Below, one piece after another: positions 19,808 to 30,000 of a stretch of 64,000 bases of DNA. Where the stretch lies: positions 4,775,001 through 4,839,000 of the forward strand of contig NZ_AP028664.1 of assembly GCF_041154455.1 (NCBI RefSeq), read 5' to 3'. Every line of letters starts with the position of its first letter. Position 1 is the stretch's first letter. Under the pieces are notes generated by a model. The model ran no database searches. It had not been told where the DNA came from and saw only the letters and a program-made list of their open reading frames with translations. The position numbers were made by a program, and so were the translations under genes. The stretch comes from Variovorax sp. V213. Its GTDB lineage: Bacteria > Pseudomonadota > Gammaproteobacteria > Burkholderiales > Burkholderiaceae_C.

Positions 19808-21291
19808 TTCACGTCGCCCGCGATGTGGGTGAATACAGGTGACATGCTGTCGATCAGTTCATTGAAACCGGCGTTGAAATCCGCATGGGCGCTTGCGTCC
19901 CGTGCGTCGGGTTCGATCACCTCGCAGGGTGCGAGCAGGGCACTGCCCGGCGCCGCATCGTCGAGTCCTTGCGACATGGCGGCGTAGAGCGCGGCGCCGC
20001 GTGCGCCGGTCTCGTCGTCGGCGCAGCGCTCGACCGGACGGCCGAGAAAGACCGCCAGCAGGCGCACGAGGCGCGCATCGCTCGCGCCGCCGCCGAGCAC
20101 CGTCGTCTCGCTCACCGCGAGGCCGGCTGCGGCAAGGCGCGCCATGTGCCGCGCATGCAGCGCCGCCACGGCATCGACCACGGCGCGTGCCATGTCCGCG
20201 CGCGTGTGATGGCTCTTGAGCCCCACGAAGCCGGCGGTCACGCCGCCGCCGCCATTGACGAAGGGCAGGAAGCGCAGGCCGCGGGCGCCCAGCGGCACCG
20301 TCATGGCCAGGTCGACCACCGCGCGCGCATCGGGCAGCGCGAGCACGCCGGCCAGCCAGGCGATGTTGGCCATCGACGAGGGGCTGTTCTCCATGTAGAG
20401 CCGCCTGTTGCTGCGGCCGAAGTTCACGATGGCGGCAACGGCCGGCTTGGGCTCCATCACCGGCCCGGTGACCGCGTTCACGCACCAGGTGCCGAACACC
20501 GACACCGCGCGGCCGCGGCTTTCCGCGCAGATCGCGGTCATGGAGGCGAGCAGGTCGATGGCGCCCATCGCCACCGGAATGCCGGCGGGCAAGCCGCACA
20601 GCGCGGCCTCGACGGGCAAGAGCTTTCCGATCACGCTGCCGCTCGGCGCGATGGGGCCGAAGGCGCGCGCGCCGAGGTCCGCAAGACCCGAGGCCTCGAA
20701 GGCCGCCTGCGACCAGTTGCCGGTGGCAAGCGACACGAGGCCGGCGGTGCTCGCGTCGCTCGCGTCGGTGGCGATTTCGCCGGTCAGCAGAAAGCCGAGG
20801 TAGTCCTTGGCGAACAGCAGGCGGTGCAGTTCGCCGCGCTGCGCGGCATCCACGCCCAGCAGCTCGGCCGCAATGACCGTCGGCTGTCCGGGCCAAGGGC
20901 TGCAGCCCACCTCGTCGAACAGCCTGGTGCCGTGGCTCGCCGCCAGAGCGCGCGCACGGGCGTCGGCGCGCTGGTCGGTCGATGCAACGGCGCGGCCGCC
21001 CGCGAGCTGGTTGTTGGCATCGAGCGCGTAGAGGCCGGCGCCGTGCCCGGTGCAGGCCATGGCGCGGACTTCGGCCGTGCGCGGGCCGAGCTGGTGGGCG
21101 ACATCCCGCAGCACCTGGGTCAGCGCGGCGCGGATCGCCGGCGCGCCCACCTCGCAGCCGTCGCCGGGCAGCCGGTCGTGCGGCAGGGGCATGCGGGACA
21201 AGGCGACGGTGCGGCCGCTTCCGGCTTCGAGGGCCAGCGCCTTGAGGCTGCTCGAGCCCATGTCGACGCCGATCAATATGTTTGGCTTCAT
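19804..21291 (-). CDS. FGGY-family carbohydrate/polyol kinase
   Basis: A 495-residue sugar kinase with the two FGGY actin-like domains. The N-terminal phosphate loop is ILIGVDMGSSSLKALALE; the mid-region TGHGAGLYALD and the C-terminal adenosine motif TVLGGGASDARLVRLLAVFL are characteristic. It would phosphorylate the imported polyol or ketose with ATP. Subfamily placement near xylulo/erythritol kinases is a guess. The ATG at 21289-21291 is chosen because the fold begins right there; the open frame continues upstream into the promoter region. It is the first gene of the leftward arm, and a candidate operator copy (21291-21300) touches its start codon. Confidence 0.88.
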   Translation of the reverse strand: MKPNILIGVDMGSSSLKALALEAGSGRTVALSRMPLPHDRLPGDGCEVGAPAIRAALTQVLRDVAHQLGPRTAEVRAMACTGHGAGLYALDANNQLAGGRAVASTDQRADARARALAASHGTRLFDEVGCSPWPGQPTVIAAELLGVDAAQRGELHRLLFAKDYLGFLLTGEIATDASDASTAGLVSLATGNWSQAAFEASGLADLGARAFGPIAPSGSVIGKLLPVEAALCGLPAGIPVAMGAIDLLASMTAICAESRGRAVSVFGTWCVNAVTGPVMEPKPAVAAIVNFGRSNRRLYMENSPSSMANIAWLAGVLALPDARAVVDLAMTVPLGARGLRFLPFVNGGGGVTAGFVGLKSHHTRADMARAVVDAVAALHARHMARLAAAGLAVSETTVLGGGASDARLVRLLAVFLGRPVERCADDETGARGAALYAAMSQGLDDAAPGSALLAPCEVIEPDARDASAHADFNAGFNELIDSMSPVFTHIAGDVK

Positions 21292-21401
21292 GTCATAACA
21301 GCTTCGGCGAGTTGAAAGCGGCTCGCCAGTAGCGTTTCCCCTAGTTATCGCGGCAAACAACCCGCGATTACATTCTACCTGTCATAACAACTGTCGTGAC
21401 A
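21291..21401. promoter_or_regulatory. Divergent promoter region with repeated operator-like 10-mers
   Basis: Three related 10-mers lie between the divergent kinase and binding-protein genes: TGTCATAACA at 21291-21300, the same sequence again at 21380-21389, and the palindrome TGTCGTGACA at 21392-21401. The latter two are 12 bases apart, about one helical turn. The pattern TGTNNNNACA agrees with known HutC-subfamily GntR operators. The likely binder is the GntR/HutC regulator of this cluster; this assignment is inference. Confidence 0.65.
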
Positions 21402-21469
21402 ACGAGGTCCAAAAGATCTGCTCGCAAAGCAGGTCGAAAGCTCTGCCAGTCAACGCGAGGAGACACAAG

Positions 21470-22510
21470 ATGAGGCGAAATTTCCTGAAGTCCGCTGCGG
21501 CCGCCGGTATCGGCCTGGCCGGCACCAGCGCATTTGCGCAGTCCACCCCCACAACCGCCGCCACCGGCTTGCGCGGCAATGCCAGCGACGTCTACGTGAT
21601 GAACGTGATGGTGTCGGGCGTCGAATACTGGTTTCCGGTCTACGAAATGATGAAGCAGCTCGGCCGCACGCTGGGCGTGCGCACGCGCTACACCGGCACG
21701 CCCGAGTACGACGTGAACAAGCAGCTGGCCTCGTTCGAGCAGGAACTCGCGCGCAAGCCCGCGGGCATCCTGCTGCACCCGATGAATCCGGACCCGTTCA
21801 TCGAGCCGATCAACCGGGCGGTGGCCATGGGCATCCCGGTCGTGACCTTCGCGGCCGACTCGCCCAACTCGAAGCGCGCCTCCTTCGTCACCTCCGACAA
21901 CGACCGCGAAGGCACGCAGGCGGCCGACGCGATTGCTGCGGCGCTGGGCGGCAAGGGCGAATACGCCGTGCTCGAGAACCCCGGCCAGGACAACCACGAC
22001 CGCCGCATCGCTGCCTTCGTCAATCGCATGAAGACCAAGCACGCGGGCATGAAGCTCGTGGGCCGCGCCGCCAGCAACCAGGACCCGAGCAAGGCCTACC
22101 AGGCGGTGCTGAGCCTGGCGCAGGCCAACCCCAACCTGGGTGCGCTGTTCATGCCCGAAGCCAACTCGGCGCTGGGCGCCGCGCAGGCCAAGATCGAATC
22201 GAAGAAGAACATCCGCGTGATGTGCTGCGACGTGAACGCCAAGATCCTGGACATGATCAAGGCCGGCGACGTGTTCGGCGCCATCAACCCCAACCAGGGC
22301 ATGCAGGGCTACATGGGCATGATGATGCTGTTCCTGGCCAAGAACCCCTCGCTCATCGACCCGATGAACGACGCCAAGCGCAACGGCACCAATCCCATGT
22401 CGGTGCCGTTCCTGGACAACGGCCTGTCGGTGGTCAGCAAGGCCAACGCGGACGATTTCTACTGGGACAAGTACCTCGCGCGCCGCGGCACCAAGGGAAT
22501 CGGAGAGTGA
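21470..22510 (+). CDS. Sugar ABC transporter substrate-binding protein (RbsB-type, Tat signal)
   Basis: A 346-residue periplasmic binding protein of the Peripla_BP_4/RbsB class. The N-terminus MRRNFLKSAAAAGIGLAGTS carries a twin-arginine motif (RRNFLK) and a cleavage site after AFA, so export by Tat is likely. The body shows the family segments GILLHPMNPDPFIEPINRAV, GIPVVTFAADSPNS and the EKN-like TSDNDREGTQAADAI. A strong GAGGAGA site precedes ATG 21470. It is the first gene of the rightward arm; the ATPase start GTG overlaps its stop. It determines which sugar or polyol enters the pathway, but sequence alone does not say which. Confidence 0.92.
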   Translation: MRRNFLKSAAAAGIGLAGTSAFAQSTPTTAATGLRGNASDVYVMNVMVSGVEYWFPVYEMMKQLGRTLGVRTRYTGTPEYDVNKQLASFEQELARKPAGILLHPMNPDPFIEPINRAVAMGIPVVTFAADSPNSKRASFVTSDNDREGTQAADAIAAALGGKGEYAVLENPGQDNHDRRIAAFVNRMKTKHAGMKLVGRAASNQDPSKAYQAVLSLAQANPNLGALFMPEANSALGAAQAKIESKKNIRVMCCDVNAKILDMIKAGDVFGAINPNQGMQGYMGMMMLFLAKNPSLIDPMNDAKRNGTNPMSVPFLDNGLSVVSKANADDFYWDKYLARRGTKGIGE

Positions 22511-24018
22511 GCGCCTTGCTCGAACTGCGCGGCATCAGCAAGCGCTTCGGCGCTTCACGCGCGCTCTCGGGCGTGGACTTCTCGCTCTCCGCCGGCGAGA
22601 TCCACGCCCTGTGCGGCGAGAACGGCGCGGGAAAGTCCACGTTGATGAACATCATCGACGGCATCCACCGCCCCGACGAAGGCGACATCGTGCTGGGCGG
22701 CGAGAAGGTGGTCATCGACGGCCCGGCCCACGCCATGCGCCTGGGCATCGGCCTGGTGCACCAGGAGATCGCGCTGTGCGCCGACGCCACCGTGGCCGAG
22801 AACATCTTCATGCCGGAGATCAACGCCGGCAAAGAGGCCTGGATGAACTACGCCAGCCTGAACGCGCGCGCGGCCGAGGTGCTGGCGCGGCTCGGGCAGG
22901 ACATCGACCCCGCCACGCCCGTGCGCGAGCTGAGCATCTCGAGCCAGCAGCTGGTGGAGATTGCCAAGGCGCTCACGCTGGACTGCAAGGTGCTGATCCT
23001 CGACGAGCCCACGGCCGCGCTCACCGACAACGAATCGGCCGCCCTCTTCCGCGTGCTGCACGACCTGAAGGCACAGGGCATCGGCATCATCTACATCAGC
23101 CACCGGATGGCGGAAATCTTCACGCACTGCGACCGCGTCACCGTGCTGCGCGACGGGCGCAACGTGCACTGCGGCCCGCTGGCGGGCATGACCGCCGACG
23201 AGCTGGTCCGGCGCATGGTGGGCCGCGAACTCGGCAACTACTACCCGCCCAAGCAGGAGGGCGCCGAATCGTCCGGCCCGGTGCTCGAGGTGAGCGACAT
23301 CGCCGACAGCGAGCGCGTGCACGGCATCTCGTTTGCGCTCCAGCGCGGCGAGATCCTCGGCATTGCCGGGCTGATGGGTGCCGGCCGCAGCGAACTGGCC
23401 GAGACCGCGTGCGGCCTGCGCGCCGCCACGCGTGGCACGGTGCGCCTGCACGGCAAGGCGCTCGCGATCCGCAAGTACAGCGACGCGCTGCGCGAGGGCA
23501 TTGCCTATCTCAGCGAAGACCGCAAGGCTGCGGGCGTGTATCTCGACCTGCCGATCGCGCAGAACATCTCGTCGATGGCGCTGCGGCGCGTGAGCTCCGG
23601 CTGGGGGCTGCTGCAGCGCTCGGCCGAGCACCGCCTGGCACGCGAGCTCGGCGCCAAGCTCAATCTCAAGTCGGACGGCGTGGCCATCGAGGTGTCGAGC
23701 CTGTCGGGCGGCAACCAGCAGAAGGTCGCCATCGCCAAACTGCTGGCCACCAACCCCAAGGTGCTGCTGATGGACGAGCCCACGCGCGGTGTCGACGTGG
23801 GCGCCAAGTCCGAGATCCACCACATCCTGCGCGAGCTCGCGAACCAGGGTGTGGGCGTGATCGTGATCTCTTCGGAGCTGCCCGAGATCATCGGCCTGTG
23901 CGACCGCGCGCTGGTGATCCGCGACGGCCGGCTGGCCGGCGAATTGAATTCCAACGAAATGACGGAGGAAGCCCTGCTGCGGCTGGCCTCCGGACTCTGC
24001 GAACAGGAGATGGCATGA
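22507..24018 (+). CDS. Sugar ABC transporter ATP-binding protein (RbsA-type, tandem ABC)
   Basis: A 503-residue cytoplasmic ATPase with two fused ABC domains, as in RbsA/MglA. Domain 1 has Walker A GENGAGKSTLM and Walker B VLILDEPTAALTD. Domain 2 has a degenerate Walker A (GLMGAGRSELAETA) but a full LSGGNQQKVAIAKLL signature and LLMDEPTRGVDVG. This asymmetry is normal in the carbohydrate uptake transporter-2 class. The GTG start at 22507 overlaps the TGA of the binding-protein gene (GTGA), which implies coupled translation; the open frame continues upstream but without family similarity. It energises the permease encoded next. Confidence 0.93.
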   Translation: MSALLELRGISKRFGASRALSGVDFSLSAGEIHALCGENGAGKSTLMNIIDGIHRPDEGDIVLGGEKVVIDGPAHAMRLGIGLVHQEIALCADATVAENIFMPEINAGKEAWMNYASLNARAAEVLARLGQDIDPATPVRELSISSQQLVEIAKALTLDCKVLILDEPTAALTDNESAALFRVLHDLKAQGIGIIYISHRMAEIFTHCDRVTVLRDGRNVHCGPLAGMTADELVRRMVGRELGNYYPPKQEGAESSGPVLEVSDIADSERVHGISFALQRGEILGIAGLMGAGRSELAETACGLRAATRGTVRLHGKALAIRKYSDALREGIAYLSEDRKAAGVYLDLPIAQNISSMALRRVSSGWGLLQRSAEHRLARELGAKLNLKSDGVAIEVSSLSGGNQQKVAIAKLLATNPKVLLMDEPTRGVDVGAKSEIHHILRELANQGVGVIVISSELPEIIGLCDRALVIRDGRLAGELNSNEMTEEALLRLASGLCEQEMA

Positions 24019-25031
24019 ACTACCCGGCACAACTCGATGCGGGCCTTCCACCGCGGCAATCAGGCGGCGGGCCCGTGAAGCCAGCCAACAAGCTCACGAG
24101 CATGCGGGAAGCCGGGCTGCTGCTCATCATCGCGGTGCTGTGCGTGGCCATGAGCTTCGCGTCGCCCTACTTCCTCACCTGGGACAACATCCGCGCGATG
24201 CTGCTGTCCTTCTCGATCGAAGGCATCGTGGTGGTGGGCATGACCATCCTGCTGATCGTCGGCGGCATCGACCTGTCGGTGGGCTCGGTGGTCTGCTTCG
24301 CGATGGTGGTGACGGGCAAGCTCTTCCTGATGGGCGTGGACCCGTGGCTCGCGAGCCTGGTGGCCATTGGCGCGAGCGGGCTCGTCGGCGCGATGATCGG
24401 CGGCTGCGTCACGCGCATCGGGCTGAACCACTTCATCGCCTCGCTGGCCTTCATGGTGATCGTGCGCGGCCTGTGCCTCGCGCTCACGCAGGGCACGCCG
24501 CAGTCGCTGTTCTCGCTGCCGGCCGAGTTCAAGTTCATCGGCCAGGGCACGCTGTTCGGCATTCCTGCCGTCATCCTGATCTTCGTGGCGATCGTGATCG
24601 TGAGCGATTTCGTGCTGCGCCGCTCGACCCTGCTGCGGCGCGTGTTCTACACCGGCAGCAACGAGAAGGCCGCGCTGTACTCGGGCATTCGCGTGGGCCG
24701 CGTGAAGTTCTGGGTCACGGTGCTGTGCTCGGCTTCGGCGGGCCTTGCCGGTGTGATCTACACGGCGCGCTTCGGTGCCGCCACGCCCACCTTCGGCGTG
24801 GGCATGGAACTCAACGTGATTGCGGCCGCAGTGATCGGCGGCGCGAGCCTGAAGGGCGGATCCGGCACGGTGCTGGGCGCGGTGCTGGGCCTGGCGCTGC
24901 TCTCGGTGGTGACCAGCTCGCTGATCCTGCTCGACGTGTCGCCCTATTGGCAGGACGTGATCAAGGGCCTGATCCTGCTCGCGGCCGTGACCATCGACCA
25001 CCTCCTGAACACGAGAAAGACAACGCGATGA
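24015..25031 (+). CDS. Sugar ABC transporter permease (RbsC-type)
   Basis: A 338-residue inner-membrane permease with about nine or ten helices. The RbsC/BPD_transp_2 signature GGIDLSVGSVVCFAMVV is in place, and the C-terminal AAAVIGGASLKGGSGTVLGA loop is the usual ATPase-coupling region. An extra hydrophilic N-terminal stretch of about 28 residues precedes the first helix; an internal start (VKPANK, GTG) is possible. The ATG at 24015 overlaps the ATPase stop (ATGA) and its own stop overlaps the next ATG, so the whole arm looks translationally coupled. Confidence 0.92.
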   Translation: MNYPAQLDAGLPPRQSGGGPVKPANKLTSMREAGLLLIIAVLCVAMSFASPYFLTWDNIRAMLLSFSIEGIVVVGMTILLIVGGIDLSVGSVVCFAMVVTGKLFLMGVDPWLASLVAIGASGLVGAMIGGCVTRIGLNHFIASLAFMVIVRGLCLALTQGTPQSLFSLPAEFKFIGQGTLFGIPAVILIFVAIVIVSDFVLRRSTLLRRVFYTGSNEKAALYSGIRVGRVKFWVTVLCSASAGLAGVIYTARFGAATPTFGVGMELNVIAAAVIGGASLKGGSGTVLGAVLGLALLSVVTSSLILLDVSPYWQDVIKGLILLAAVTIDHLLNTRKTTR

Positions 25032-26014
25032 TGATGAAGACGACAACCCTGGGACCCTCCGGCATCGAATGCTCGGCCATCGGCCTGGGCACCTGGGCCA
25101 TGGGCGGATGGATGTGGGGCGGCGGCGACAACGCGGCGGCCGTCGTGGCGATCCAGGCTTCGCTGGACGCGGGTGTGACGCTGATCGACACCGCGCCGGC
25201 CTACGGCCTGGGCCGCTCGGAAAGCATCGTGGGCACAGCACTGAAGGGCCGCCGCCACGAAGCCGTCATTGCGACCAAGTGCGGCCTGGTCTGGCACACG
25301 CAACAGGGTACGCATTTCTTCGAGGAAGACGGCCATCCGGTGTACCGCTACCTCGGCCGCGAATCGATCTTCCATGAATGCGAAGAGAGCCTGAAGCGCC
25401 TGCAGACCGACTACATCGATCTCTACATCACGCACTGGCAAGACAGCACCACGCCCGTGGCCGAGACCATGGACGCGTTGCTCGCGCTCAAGAAGCAGGG
25501 AAAGATCCGCGCCATCGGCGTGAGCAACGTGAGCCCGGAAACGCTGGCCGAGTACCTGCGCCATGGGCCGGTCGATGCGGCGCAGGAGCGCTACAGCCTG
25601 ATCGACCGCGAGATCGAGCAGGCGCTGGCGCCCCTGTGCAGCGAACACAACGTGGCGGTGCTGGGCTACTCGTCGCTGGCGCTGGGCCTGCTCGCCGGCC
25701 CCATCGACCCTGAACGCGAGTTCAAGGGCGACGACCAGCGCGCGAGCAACCCGCGCTTCAGCGAAGCCAACCGGTCGAAACTCGAGGCCTTCTTCGAGGA
25801 GATCGAGCCGCTGCGCGCGCGGCTGGGCTGCTCGTTCGGCCAGTTGATGATCGCCTGGACGATTGCAAGTGGCACCGTCTCGGTGGCGTTGTGCGGCGCG
25901 CGCGTGCGCCAGCAGGCCATCGAGAACGCGGGTGCCGGTGCGGTCGAACTCGGCGGCGATGCGCTGCGCGCGATCGAGGCCGCGGCAACCCGCCATCTCG
26001 GCAACCTCGCCTGA
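25028..26014 (+). CDS. Aldo/keto reductase of the polyol cluster
   Basis: A 328-residue NADPH-type aldo/keto reductase. The catalytic tetrad is visible: Asp and Tyr in DTAPAYGLGRSE, Lys in VIATKCG and His in YITHWQD. The C-terminal half keeps the AKR cofactor segment region and IGVSNVSPETLAEY. It probably interconverts a sugar aldehyde and its polyol before phosphorylation, or removes the aldehyde released by the aldolase; both are inference from context. ATG 25028 overlaps the permease stop (ATGA), with two more in-frame ATGs directly after. Confidence 0.9.
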   Translation: MMMKTTTLGPSGIECSAIGLGTWAMGGWMWGGGDNAAAVVAIQASLDAGVTLIDTAPAYGLGRSESIVGTALKGRRHEAVIATKCGLVWHTQQGTHFFEEDGHPVYRYLGRESIFHECEESLKRLQTDYIDLYITHWQDSTTPVAETMDALLALKKQGKIRAIGVSNVSPETLAEYLRHGPVDAAQERYSLIDREIEQALAPLCSEHNVAVLGYSSLALGLLAGPIDPEREFKGDDQRASNPRFSEANRSKLEAFFEEIEPLRARLGCSFGQLMIAWTIASGTVSVALCGARVRQQAIENAGAGAVELGGDALRAIEAAATRHLGNLA

Positions 26015-26055
26015 CCCCCCTTTTCATTTCCGATCCCAACAAGGAGTTCTTTCCC

Positions 26056-26907
26056 ATGTCGAAAGACAAGATTGCGCGGCTCAACCGGCTGCTGAACAAC
26101 GGCCGCTGCCTGGACATCGCGCTGGACCACGGGGTGTGCAACGAGCCCTCGTTCCTCGCCGGGCTGGAAGACATGCCCCAGGTCATCGACAAGCTCGTGG
26201 CCGCCGGTCCCGATGCGATCCAGCTCAACTACGGCCAGTCCGACCTGCTGCAGGACCGCCCGGGCCGTGACAAGCCGGCACTCGTGATGCGCATCGACAT
26301 GGGCAACCCCTACAACGCCACGCTGCACCGCGTGATGTGGGCCCAGCTGCAGAACGAACACGACCCGGTGCTGCCCGCCGTGCAGCGCGACGCGGCCTGC
26401 GTGGTGGTGAACCTGTTCATGCTGCCGAACGAGCCGGACCTGTTCCGCCAATGCGTGCAGAACATCGCGCGCGTGCGCGCCGACTGCGACAGATACGGCA
26501 TGCCGCTGATGATCGAGCCGCTGGTGATGCAGTCGCCCACCCCCGGCAGCCGCTACCAGGTCGATGGCGACGCCGAGAAGATCGTGACGCTGGTGCGCCT
26601 CGCGCGCGAGATGGGCGCCGACATCGTCAAGGCCGACCCGACCAGCGACTCCACCGACTTCCACCGCGTGGTGCAGGCCGCGCGTTGCCCCGTGCTCGTG
26701 CGCGGCGGCGGGCGCGAAGACCTGCAGCAGGTGTTCGCGCGCTCGCGCGTGCTGATGGACCAGGGGGCCGTCGGCATGGTGTATGGGCGCAACGTCTACC
26801 AGCACGCGAATCCTTCGGCGGTAGTGAGAGCGCTGATGGCCATGATCCACCAGGGCGCGAGCGCCGAGGCGGCCTGGGCCCTCTACGAATCGGGCGGCGC
26901 GAACTAA
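26056..26907 (+). CDS. DhnA/LsrF-type class I aldolase
   Basis: A 283-residue TIM-barrel aldolase of the DeoC/FbaB/LsrF superfamily. The N-terminal CLDIALDHGVCNEPSFLAG contains the DHG motif, and the predicted Schiff-base lysine is K192 in GADIVKADPTSD. The phosphate-binding end VLVRGGGREDLQQVF is also present. It should cleave a phosphorylated ketose, for example to dihydroxyacetone phosphate plus an aldehyde. AAGGAG at 26041-26046 precedes ATG 26056. It is the last gene of the rightward arm, 41 bases after the reductase. LsrF itself is a thiolase, so that activity cannot be excluded. Confidence 0.88.
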   Translation: MSKDKIARLNRLLNNGRCLDIALDHGVCNEPSFLAGLEDMPQVIDKLVAAGPDAIQLNYGQSDLLQDRPGRDKPALVMRIDMGNPYNATLHRVMWAQLQNEHDPVLPAVQRDAACVVVNLFMLPNEPDLFRQCVQNIARVRADCDRYGMPLMIEPLVMQSPTPGSRYQVDGDAEKIVTLVRLAREMGADIVKADPTSDSTDFHRVVQAARCPVLVRGGGREDLQQVFARSRVLMDQGAVGMVYGRNVYQHANPSAVVRALMAMIHQGASAEAAWALYESGGAN

Positions 26908-26951
26908 GACGAAGAAAAGCGCCGGCGCAAGAACACAACAAGAAGTCAGCA

Positions 26952-26979
26952 CGGCAGGCGATGGACCCGTCGCCTGCCG
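26952..26979 (+). terminator. Inverted repeat after the polyol cluster, possible terminator
   Basis: A perfect ten-base stem, CGGCAGGCGA (26952-26961) and TCGCCTGCCG (26970-26979), with an eight-base loop, lies 44 bases after the aldolase stop. No T tract follows, so it may be a rho-dependent end, an mRNA-stabilising hairpin or a leader structure for the next gene. Confidence 0.5.
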
Positions 26980-27057
26980 GGGTGCGTCCTGCGCGCGCAC
27001 CGGAGAGCGGTCGAGGAATGGGTTGCCCTGCGAACTTCTAACAACCTGGAGGCGACG

Positions 27058-30000
27058 ATGAAGATCCGGTATTTCCTGATGGCGTTCCTGGCCCCGCTCG
27101 TCACATTGCTGACGCATGCGGCAATCACCGGGGTCAGTCCGATGACGACCCTCGGCAACATGGCGACAGCGGTTTCCGAAGCCGTCGCCGACCCGCTCCC
27201 GCTGCAGGGGCCGGGCCTTGGCAACCTCACCTACACATCGGCGGAACTGTTCAAGCCGGTGTCGATGATCACGAGCGCCGCGCACCCGCTCGATCCGGCG
27301 CACAGCAGCGCCTACGAGTCGCGCGAGGTGCCTGCCACGTACCCGGGCCGCAAGGACTACGGCATGAACGCGGGCATCATGATCAACGGCTACTTCCTCA
27401 CCTCCTTCGCGCCGGACAGCGGCCTCGGCCCGGGCGGCTTCCTGCTGTATGACGTGTCGAACCCGCGCCAGATCCAGCTCGTCAAGAAGATCTACGAGCC
27501 TGAGGGCCGCACCAGGGAGTTCCGCGAAACGCACTCCTTCGGCACAGCGAAGATCGGCGGTAAGACATACGTGGTGCTGCCAAGCATCAACGGCGTCGAG
27601 TTCTGGGACTTCACCGACGTCAACGACATCAGGCAGGTGAAAAAGCTGGCGCTGCCCGGCGTCAACGGCGGCGACTACGAGGACGTGGCCTGGCAGCTCT
27701 GGTGGCAGGCGCCCTACCTGTACGTGGCCTCGGCGGGCCGGGGCATCTTCATCGTCGATGCGAGGGACCCTGCGAACGCCGTGGTCGCGAATCGCGGCAC
27801 CGGCAAGCCCAACCCGGTGCCCACGGGCGAACTCGGCAACTTCCGGGTCGGTCCGATCTTTACCATGGGCAACCACATGGTGCTGACCGCGATGGAAAGC
27901 AACGGCGGGTTCGCGAGCCTGGATATCTCCGACCCGCTCAACCCCAAGGTGCTCGATTCCATCGTGGGCACCACGCCGTTCTACTACGCGACCTGCTTCG
28001 ACGGCCGGAACCTGCACGCCTCCGCGCGCAACGGCGGCGCCAAGATGTACAGCTACGACCTGAGCGACCGCTCGCGCTTCGTGGCCGAGGACAACCGGCT
28101 GGTCATCGACGAACAGCTGTACTGCGCCACGCAGGACAACTATGTGATCCAGGGTGCGCAAACGCGCATCCACAAGGTCGACGTGAGCAACCCGCTCAAT
28201 CACGTGGAGGTGGGCCGCGGCAGCATCCTGCGCGAGGACGACCCGAACTTCTCGCATTCGGACAACGGCCAGGTCGCGATGTTCGGCAACCTCGTCTTCG
28301 TGGGCAACGACCACGGCTCGGGCAGCGGCTTCATCGTGCACTCGGTGGACCCCGACACCACCAAGCCCGAAGTGAAACAGGTCTCGCCGGCCAACGGCGC
28401 CAAGCAGCAGGCCCTGACCTCGCGCATCGGCCTGGGCATGACGGACAGCATCCGGCCCGAGAGCGTGAATTCCAACACCTTCATCGTGCGCCCGGTGGGC
28501 GGCAACACGCTGGCGGGCACCTACAGCGTGCAGCTGGGCATCATCAACTTCCATCCCGAGCAGCCGCTGCAACCGGGCACCAGCTATGAAGTCTTCCTGC
28601 CCGCCAACGGGGTGAAGGACTATGCGGGCAACGCCATCGGCGCGGACTACAAGTCGACCTTCAACACCGGCAACGCGACCGACATCAACCTGATGCACTA
28701 CTGGACGCTGGCGGGCAACCTCTCCGACCAGATCGGCAACAACAACGGCACGCCGGCGTCGGGCGACGCGTTCGAGAGCATCGGCATGAACTTCGCGAAC
28801 CGCACCGCCGGCGTGCCGCTGAAGAACGATTCGGTGGCCACCGTGCTCGGCGGCACCGCATCGATGAGCTTCTACATGAAGACCACGCAGGCGGGCGGCG
28901 CGAACTCGTGGACCGCGCCCGGCATCTTCGGACGCGACCAGTCGGGCGGCGCGGACGACGTGTTCTGGGGCTGGCTGGACAACGGCGGGCGCATCAAGCT
29001 GTCGGTGGGCAACGACGCCGGCACCGCCTCCACGGCGGCGGTGAACGACGGCAACTGGCACCACGTGGTGTTGACGCGCGACGCCGCCTCCGGCGCGCAA
29101 GCGGTGTATGTCGACGGCGTGAAGACCACCTCCGCCGGCCTCACGGGCAACAAGGGGCTGTCCAACAAGTTCAGCCTGCTGGGCCAGATCCAGGGCAACG
29201 CGGCGCTCTTCAAGGGCACGCTGGCGGAGGTGCGCGTCTACGGCCGCGTGCTCTCCGACACCGAGGTGGGCACGCTGCGCGCACAGACCATCATCGGCGA
29301 CCCGGGCATCGGCGGCGGTCCGAAGATCGTCAACGGCCAGCTGGTGTTCAACCCGGCCACGCTGAGCAGCAGCGGCGCGCAGTTCCGATGGAACTTCGGC
29401 GACGGCACGCAGACCGCCTATTCGAGCCAGCCGAACTACACCTACACCTACACCCGGCCCGGCCACTTCACGGTGACCCTGACGGTGAAGGATGCAAACG
29501 GCCGCGAGACCTTCTACACCTACAACCTCACGGTGATCATCCCGGTCACGGCGCGGGCACCCACGCACACCACCAACATCGCGGGCGATGCGAACTCGGT
29601 GTACTCGGTCAACCCCGACAGCGGCACGGTCGCCGCCATCGACGCGCAGACCCTGGCCAAGCGCTGGGAAGTGCGCGTGGGCGACGAGCCGAAGACGCTG
29701 GCCGTGGGCCCCGACGGCCGCATCTGGGTCACGGTGCAGGGCGAGGACAAGCTGGTGGCGCTCAGCGCGGCCGACGGCAGCGTCTCGGCCACGGTGCCGC
29801 TGGCCTACGGCAGCGGCCCCTACGGCGTGGCCTTCACGCCCGACGGCGCCAAAGGCCTGCTGACGCTGGAGAGCAAGGCGGTGCTGATGAGCTTCGACCC
29901 GAGCAACGGTGCCACCACCGGCGCGGTCGCGCTCGAAGGCAACCTGCGCGGCATTGCGGTGAACTCCGATTCGCAGGTGGCCTACGTCACGCGCTTCAAG

